NCBI RefSeq assembly: GCF_003590095.1
Contig: NC_039489.1
Span: forward strand, 6,138,001-6,202,000
Reading direction: 5' to 3'
Length of the DNA: 64,000 bases
DNA from: Trichoplusia ni
Lineage: Eukaryota; Arthropoda; Insecta; Lepidoptera; Noctuidae
Part shown: in pieces, positions 58,752-64,000 of the stretch
How the letters are laid out: each line of letters begins with the position of its first letter
Position numbering within the stretch: the stretch's first letter is position 1
The notes under the pieces: generated by a model
The model's input: the letters and a program-made list of their open reading frames with translations, nothing else
What the model was told of the DNA's origin: nothing
The model's database searches: none
Made by a program: the position numbers and the translations under genes

Positions 58752-61700
58752 TTATGTCCTTTTTACTTTGACTGGAGATTCTAATGAATTATATACATAT
58801 CTAAATAATTTACGTAACACAATCAATAAGACAATAAGAACCGTTAACAGTCCTGCCAGTAATGTGAGCATCAGTTCCAGTTCTAGGTACTCCGCCCACG
58901 AGATGTTGGCGGCGGGCGAGCGCAGGTGCTTCGCGCCGCCGTGCCGCAGCACGTACTCCGTCCACCACACGGCGCGCTCCAGCGAAGTCTGCACCTCGTC
59001 ACGCATCAAGCTACGCAATCTTACTATATTCTGGCGATAGCTGAAAACGTTGAATATTTATGAAATTGCTGCTGTTCTCGAAATGAACCGAAAACTTATT
59101 ATATAATTGTACGGCCTAGAGATACAGAAAACAATAAAGATCCCTTTTTTTGTAACTCGGTCGACATTGTTAAAAATTTAATGGCTCATGGAAAAAAAAG
59201 CTTCATTCCTACAAGATTAACTCACCGGCGATCTTTTCCATTTCATATTTTCGTAAACGGAATGGATTAATCGTAAAATTTAGCTCAATATATAAAAATG
59301 AAAACAAATTGTCGAGTACATAAGTAAAATTTTGTAGTACCTGTCATCTCCAATAACTTTGAGTACGGTTGACTTAAAGTTTTTGACTGTAATCTTCTCC
59401 AAATCTAAACGAACCCCGATCTTGTGTGATTCATATCTTTCAACATTAAACCACTGATCAGCCAGTAATGGGATTCCGATTAGTGGAACGCCAGCTGTTA
59501 TGGCTTCATCCGTAGATTGTAGGCCTCCTTGTGTTACAAATAACTTTATTTTTGGATGCCCTGAAAAAAAACAAGATCATTTATTCATTTGTTGACTGGA
59601 AATTATTGTACGTATTATACGAGTATTGTACGAAATTATTATCGTATATTTTTACTCTGCACAATTTTTTTCATTTGGAGTCTTCGATCATGTATCATAG
59701 ATAGTTTAAACATTATTTGTTTCAGTTATAGGTTTTTATACACGCTTTTTAAAAATACCCTATATTCGAGAAACACGTGCAAATTGTACCTTATTTAAAT
59801 ATCCAAAAAAAATACGCAAGAATAATTACTACTCTGACCCCATATAAATCTGATCACTTTCCTAGTCAGAATGATGAATACATTTTATTGCCACTTCATT
59901 GGACTCGGTACTTACTCAGTAGATCTGACTGCGGCAACCACTTTGAGATTTTGATGTTCTCAGTACGTCCAGGCAGCTCGTCTCCGTTCCACTTCCATAA
60001 AACATCGTAAGGTAACTGAGAGACGGCTTTCACTAGTACGTAACACAATCAATAAGACAATAAGAACCGTTAACAGTCCTGCCAGTAATGTGAGCATCAG
60101 TTCCAGTTCTAGGTACTCCGCCCACGAGATGTTGGCGGCGGGCGAGCGCAGGTGCTTCGCGCCGCCGTGCCGCAGCACGTACTCCGTCCACCACACGGCG
60201 CGCTCCAGCGAAGTCTGCACCTCGTCACGCATCAAGCTACGCAATCTTACTATATTCTGGCGATAGCTGAAAACGTTGAATATTTATGAAATTGCTGCTG
60301 TTCTCGAAATGAACCGAAAACTTATTATATAATTGTACGGCCTAGAGATACAGAAAACAATAAAGATCCCTTTTTTTGTAACTCGGTCGACATTGTTAAA
60401 AATTTAATGGCTCATGGAAAAAAAAGCTTCATTCCTACAAGATTAACTCACCGGCGATCTTTTCCATTTCATATTTTCGTAAACGGAATGGATTAATCGT
60501 AAAATTTAGCTCAATATATAAAAATGAAAACAAATTGTCGAGTACATAAGTAAAATTTTGTAGTACCTGTCATCTCCAATAACTTTGAGTACGGTTGACT
60601 TAAAGTTTTTGACTGTAATCTTCTCCAAATCTAAACGAACCCCGATCTTGTGTGATTCATATCTTTCAACATTAAACCACTGATCAGCCAGTAATGGGAT
60701 TCCGATTAGTGGAACGCCAGCTGTTATGGCTTCATCCGTAGATTGTAGGCCTCCTTGTGTTACAAATAACTTTATTTTTGGATGCCCTGAAAAAAAACAA
60801 GATCATTTATTCATTTGTTGACTGGAAATTATTGTACGTATTATACGAGTATTGTACGAAATTATTATCGTATATTTTTACTCTGCACAATTTTTTTCAT
60901 TTGGAGTCTTCGATCATGTATCATAGATAGTTTAAACATTATTTGTTTCAGTTATAGGTTTTTATACACGCTTTTTAAAAATACCCTATATTCGAGAAAC
61001 ACGTGCAAATTGTACCTTATTTAAATATCCAAAAAAAATACGCAAGAATAATTACTACTCTGACCCCATATAAATCTGATCACTTTCCTAGTCAGAATGA
61101 TGAATACATTTTATTGCCACTTCATTGGACTCGGTACTTACTCAGTAGATCTGACTGCGGCAACCACTTTGAGATTTTGATGTTCTCAGTACGTCCAGGC
61201 AGCTCGTCTCCGTTCCACTTCCATAAAACATCGTAAGGTAACTGAGAGACGGCTTTCACTAGTACGTTGATTCTCTCAGGAGGTAGGAGAGTAGGGTCCA
61301 CACTCGTTCCAAAACTTAAATAGATCACGCCGTTTTTAGATGAATCTAAATACGATTTGAGGTCCTGCAAATTAATTGTCAATTCAGATTAGTTGTTTTG
61401 CACTAAAATTACAACGAAAGTTAATTGAAAATAATATTCACCTAAACAGTCAATAATATTATATTTTCAAAAGCTTTTAAAACTCACCGATGGTAATTCC
61501 TTTTGTGGATTCTGATGTAATCCTCCAATATACACAACATTTGGTGGAACAGGTCGAATACCTTCAAATATCGGGAACACATTTAAAAACAGCAAGTCGA
61601 CATTATTGCTCAGTTCCTTCGCCGATGGAGTGTCGGCGCCGAAAATTTTTCGTACTGATTTGTCTTCTTCAACGGCGAGATCTTCAAACATTTTCACCAA

Positions 61701-62306
61701 TGCATAGGTATTATACAGTTCCGTTGCTTTTTCCCATAAAGTGAGATTGTTTAAGCGCTGGCGAGGAACCGAAGGATAAAGTAGATGATGGATAGGAGCA
61801 CCGACAGTGAGTAAATTAAAATAAGTGGCACCGAAACTACTCATTTGTATTACAGGTACTTTAAAAGTATGTGATAATACCAGATATGGACGAGAGTACG
61901 CCTCTAGAATCAGTAAATCAAACTTTCCATTCCGAATCACATTTGCCACTTTGTCATGTGTTACTTGCACTTCAAACAATTTCAAAAATGAGTACATGGC
62001 TGTTTTCATTTGGCCATGCAGATCGTTTGTTCTGGGTTTCGAAAAAAAGTGTTTTGACCATGTATCGTATGATAAATCATGGATGTCAATTTCTGTCAGG
62101 TTAGCAGGGGCTCCTCCTTTTGGGAATGCGGGATCTGTTGTGATGACGGTGACTTCATGTCCTCTCTTAGCTAATTCTTGAGTCAGAGGTCGAAACACCA
62201 TCTGATGACTTATTGCAGCAGTTGGGACCACTACTAGTATCCTTGCTGCTTCATTAGCACTTAGGAATAAAATGTAACACGTAAATGAATATAGAAACGC
62301 ACCCAT
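58752..62306 (-). CDS. UDP-glycosyltransferase G (UGT33-like), with internally duplicated exons
   Basis: ER-membrane UGT. Exon 1 62306-61488, exon 2 61364-61142, then a duplicated segment: exon 3 copy 2 at 60786-60567, chimeric exon 4 at 60266-59960, a 5'-truncated exon 2 at about 60041-59916, exon 3 copy 1 at 59560-59341 and intact exon 4 at 59040-58752. Joining exons 1, 2, either exon 3 and the last exon 4 gives 516 aa with phases 0, 1, 2, signal peptide 1-20, VPTAAISHQ (His34), signature FVTQGG...ADQWFN, HGGAKHLRSPAANISW, a membrane helix and tail KVKRT. Using the nearer chimeric exon 4 gives 522 aa with a different C-terminus. Including both exon 3 copies would break the phase. The gene is therefore probably functional only if splicing skips the middle, or the duplication may be an assembly artefact. 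Confidence 0.88.
58811..61262. repeat. Tandem duplication, two units of 1226 bp, inside gene G
   Basis: Unit 1 58811-60036 and unit 2 60037-61262. Every stretch I compared is identical, including introns, homopolymers and the short frames at 59589 and 60815. TACGT occurs at 58811, 60037 and 61263, so the joint has 5 bp of microhomology. The unit spans most of exon 2, intron 2, exon 3, intron 3 and most of exon 4. Confidence 0.97.
59960..60266 (-). other. Chimeric exon 4 / exon 2 coding segment of gene G
   Basis: Starts as a normal exon 4 (acceptor CAG at 60267-60269) and runs through HGGAKHLRSPAANISW and most of the membrane helix (LLAGLLTVLIVLLIVLR). At the duplication joint it enters exon 2 sequence in another frame, adding TSESRLSVTLRCFMEVERRR and six more residues before a stop. 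The normal tail ending KVKRT is lost. Confidence 0.85.
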
Positions 62307-62352
62307 GCTTGCAAGTAGTCAGTAGCGTCTAAAAAAGTGATGATTAAATTCT

Positions 62353-62360
62353 CTTTTATA
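62353..62360 (-). promoter_or_regulatory. TATA box of UGT gene G
   Basis: TATAAAAG on the - strand, 47-54 bp before the ATG. Confidence 0.7.
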
Positions 62361-62929
62361 TCTTATTAAGAAGATAATACAAAAGATAAGATTTTAAATT
62401 AAGCGATGATGCTTCCGTCATCGAATTGTACAAAGTCTAGTCTATTACACTACACTACTTAGTGCTCTATTATGATGATAACGTTAATGATCATCAAGAT
62501 TCATAAAAATATGACATGATTGTTTGTCTTAGTATATGACAGCACTATTTAAGGTAATAAAAAGATTATGTCAGTTTTAGTCATACCAGCTAAAATCAGC
62601 CTACAAAATATGTCATACTGTGAACATAAATCACGGTTCACTGCGGATTGCCGATTTCAGATTTCAATAATTAGGAACTGGGTTTGAAAAGAGATTGTTG
62701 ATGTTGCCCAGTGTTGTTAGGTTTTCCAGTTTATCGACGGTAAATAAGGTTTTATTATAACTTGGTAACTGTTTAATTGTGGTGTTTTCATGGTCATTTT
62801 CTAGCTTTAGGATATTCACTTGACACTACGTGGGTCAGTACGAATCATCCATGATGGCGTTGTGACTATTTATTGAGGAGCTCTTATGGCCATTATAATG
62901 CATTGTAAAATTTGTGAACAGCCGAAGAT
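62361..62929. other. Upstream region of gene G
   Basis: AT-rich. The first part (AAGATAATAC..., AATTAAGCGATGATGCTTCC, to about 62418) recurs at 63950-64000, so it is part of the duplicated promoter. No other feature. Confidence 0.7.
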
Positions 62930-62997
62930 CAATAGAGCCTAATTCCTATGGCCTATGTCCAGCTGTGGACGAATATGGGGTGATGATGATGATGATA
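62930..62997 (+). mobile_element. LINE 3' end with (GAT)n tail
   Basis: TTCCTATGGCCTATGTCCAG, CTGTGGACGAATATGGGG, then (TGA)n to 62996. Same family as 20940-21019. Confidence 0.75.
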
Positions 62998-63309
62998 TTT
63001 GTTATTATACCGATACCGGTTTAGCGATCGCGGTTCATGAGAACCCGGGTGAGAGAAGTCTCAGTGATTGTTCGTTCGTTTGTGCACTTTGTGTTCCATA
63101 TATTATTCAAAATATATCAACCCTGCATACTTCGATAAATTGGTAGACTTGACTTCTTTTATACTGCGTCATTACATTGGTAATCCTTATGCAATTAATT
63201 GTCATTGACGGCACAGCGTGATTAGATAGTGTTAAATCTATGTATTTTATAAAAACAGTTAAACGGCAATTGATTATAGGTACTTAAGCCTTATGCTTTT
63301 TTTGAGAAA
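62998..63309. other. Intergenic, nothing recognised
   Basis: AT-rich. Contains ACCGATACCGGTTTAGCGAT, a small palindrome-rich strip. No gene. Confidence 0.5.
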
Positions 63310-63810
63310 ATGTCAACTTTCTTATTATCATTAAATGATGCAACGGTTCACTATTTATCGGGATACCTTTCAAACTGCAACCGGCTTCTTGAATTGGTGG
63401 ATACCCCTATCTGCATAGTGGGAGATTTCAACCTGGGAGAGCTTCACTGGGGTTCAAAAGCTGCGGCTGATACCATTCCTAAAGCTTTGTTTTTTGTTAA
63501 GGCGGGGAAATCCTCATGAACACCCAATCCCTCAGGGGAGGAAATGAGTAGTGTCAGACTCTTACGGACTAAACCTGAACCGCCGTGCTACGTCATCCGC
63601 GTTTTTGTGTTGGTACATGGCAATGCGTTACAATCTTTCATACACCGACCACGGGACCATGTTTAAAGTCTGCCAAATCTTTTATAGCTGAGTCATTAAT
63701 TTGACTCAGCCGAGATAGCTGAGTAGCATAACAATATTAAGAATAGCTCTGGCCGAGTATTGGATCTGGTGCTAGCCAGGACTTTGTGTTCTTCTGTGAC
63801 CGAATCTGAC
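63310..63810 (+). mobile_element. Non-LTR retrotransposon endonuclease fragment, interrupted
   Basis: The frame 63310-63519 contains TPICIVGDFNLGELHW, the GDFN motif of APE-type endonucleases of LINEs. After a break filled by the GC-rich repeat at about 63500-63660, the same domain resumes at about 63739 with NSSGRVLDLVLARTLCSSVT, typical of the later part of this domain. No intact ORF2 or reverse transcriptase is present. It is a dead, nested fragment that ends where UGT-derived sequence begins, near 63811. Confidence 0.75.
63500..63660 (+). repeat. GC-rich dispersed repeat nested in a LINE fragment
   Basis: GAGTAGTGTCAGACTCTTAC, GGACTAAACCTGAACCGCC, GTGCTACGTCATCCGCG. Same family as 27690, 42340 and 56150. 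It interrupts the endonuclease frame. Confidence 0.65.
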
Positions 63811-63868
63811 GTTCATTAGCATTTACGAATAAAATGTAGCACGTAAACAAATAAAGAAAGGCACCCAT
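63811..63868 (-). pseudogene. UGT exon 1 fragment (signal peptide only), duplicate of gene G 5' end
   Basis: ATG at 63868 opens MGAFLYLFTCYILFVNANE, nearly the same as gene G (MGAFLYSFTCYILFLSANE). Similarity stops exactly there, and the frame runs into antisense LINE sequence for about 24 more codons to a stop near 63737. No catalytic His, no exons 2-4. The upstream region is also a copy of that of gene G. Confidence 0.85.
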
Positions 63869-64000
63869 GCTAACAGTTACAGTAACTAGCTTCTCCAAAA
63901 TTAATTATTAAATTCTAGATTAGATAGACAGATTCTAATTTCTATCTTGTTAGGAAGATAATACGATACATAAGGTTTTAAATTAAGCGATGATGCTTCC
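63869..64000 (-). promoter_or_regulatory. Duplicated, inactivated promoter of gene G
   Basis: AATTATTAAATTCT, AGGAAGATAATACGATAC and TTAAATTAAGCGATGATGC match 62344-62415 upstream of gene G. Where G has TATAAAAG this copy has GATAGAAATTAG, so the TATA box is gone, and about 20 bp have been inserted nearby. The copy continues past the window edge. Confidence 0.7.

Noticed and set aside
1..64000. CRISPR arrays, operons, bacterial promoters or prophage-like regions
   Set aside because: No regularly spaced repeats. All genes have introns, and the repeat content is of insect type.

Overview
This is AT-rich, intron-containing eukaryotic DNA, almost certainly from a moth or butterfly (Lepidoptera). 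Two things point there. The only recognisable genes are four-exon membrane UDP-glycosyltransferases (UGTs) that resemble the lepidopteran UGT33 family. The intergenic DNA is full of dispersed repeats typical of Lepidoptera: short Helitron-like elements ending in GGGCAACAGCTAG, LINE 3' ends reading GGCCTATGTCCAGCAGTGGAC with ATG/ATC-type tails, and tRNA-headed SINEs. Both assignments come from motif recognition; no search could be run.

Layout. Positions 1 to about 30,060 contain no gene I can support. They hold decayed LINE, SINE, Helitron and MITE sequence, one intron-like tRNA-shaped element, several inverted-repeat elements and AT-rich filler. From 30,126 to the right edge lies a tandem UGT cluster: gene A on the + strand (30126-32165), then B, C, D, E, F and G on the - strand (36638-38758, 39172-41239, 44902-46926, 49592-51566, 53358-55536, 58752-62306). 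A and B face each other tail to tail. All seven share one architecture: exon 1 of about 820-840 bp (signal peptide and acceptor-binding half), exon 2 of exactly 223 bp, exon 3 of exactly 220 bp (UGT signature), and exon 4 of 283-301 bp (membrane helix and KxKxx tail), with introns in phases 0, 1 and 2. Each gene has its own TATA box 50-80 bp before the ATG, so they are separate transcription units. Expected role: ER-lumenal glycosylation of small lipophilic compounds such as plant allelochemicals, insecticides, pigments or hormones. Individual substrates cannot be read from sequence.

The cluster shows ongoing birth and death. Gene G carries a 1226-bp internal tandem duplication, apparently perfect, with 5-bp TACGT homology at the joints; it creates a second exon 3 and a chimeric exon 4. 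A broken exon 1 fragment lies between C and D. A second copy of the promoter and signal-peptide part of G lies at the right edge, fused to a LINE endonuclease fragment. Genes B and C are nearly identical across exons 2-3 but not exon 1. A roughly 50-bp GC-rich block of exon 4 is identical in all seven genes, suggesting gene conversion.

I found no RNA-guided system, defence island, operon or wholly new gene family. The most interesting material is the structural evolution of the UGT array and a few very clean inverted repeats in non-coding DNA.
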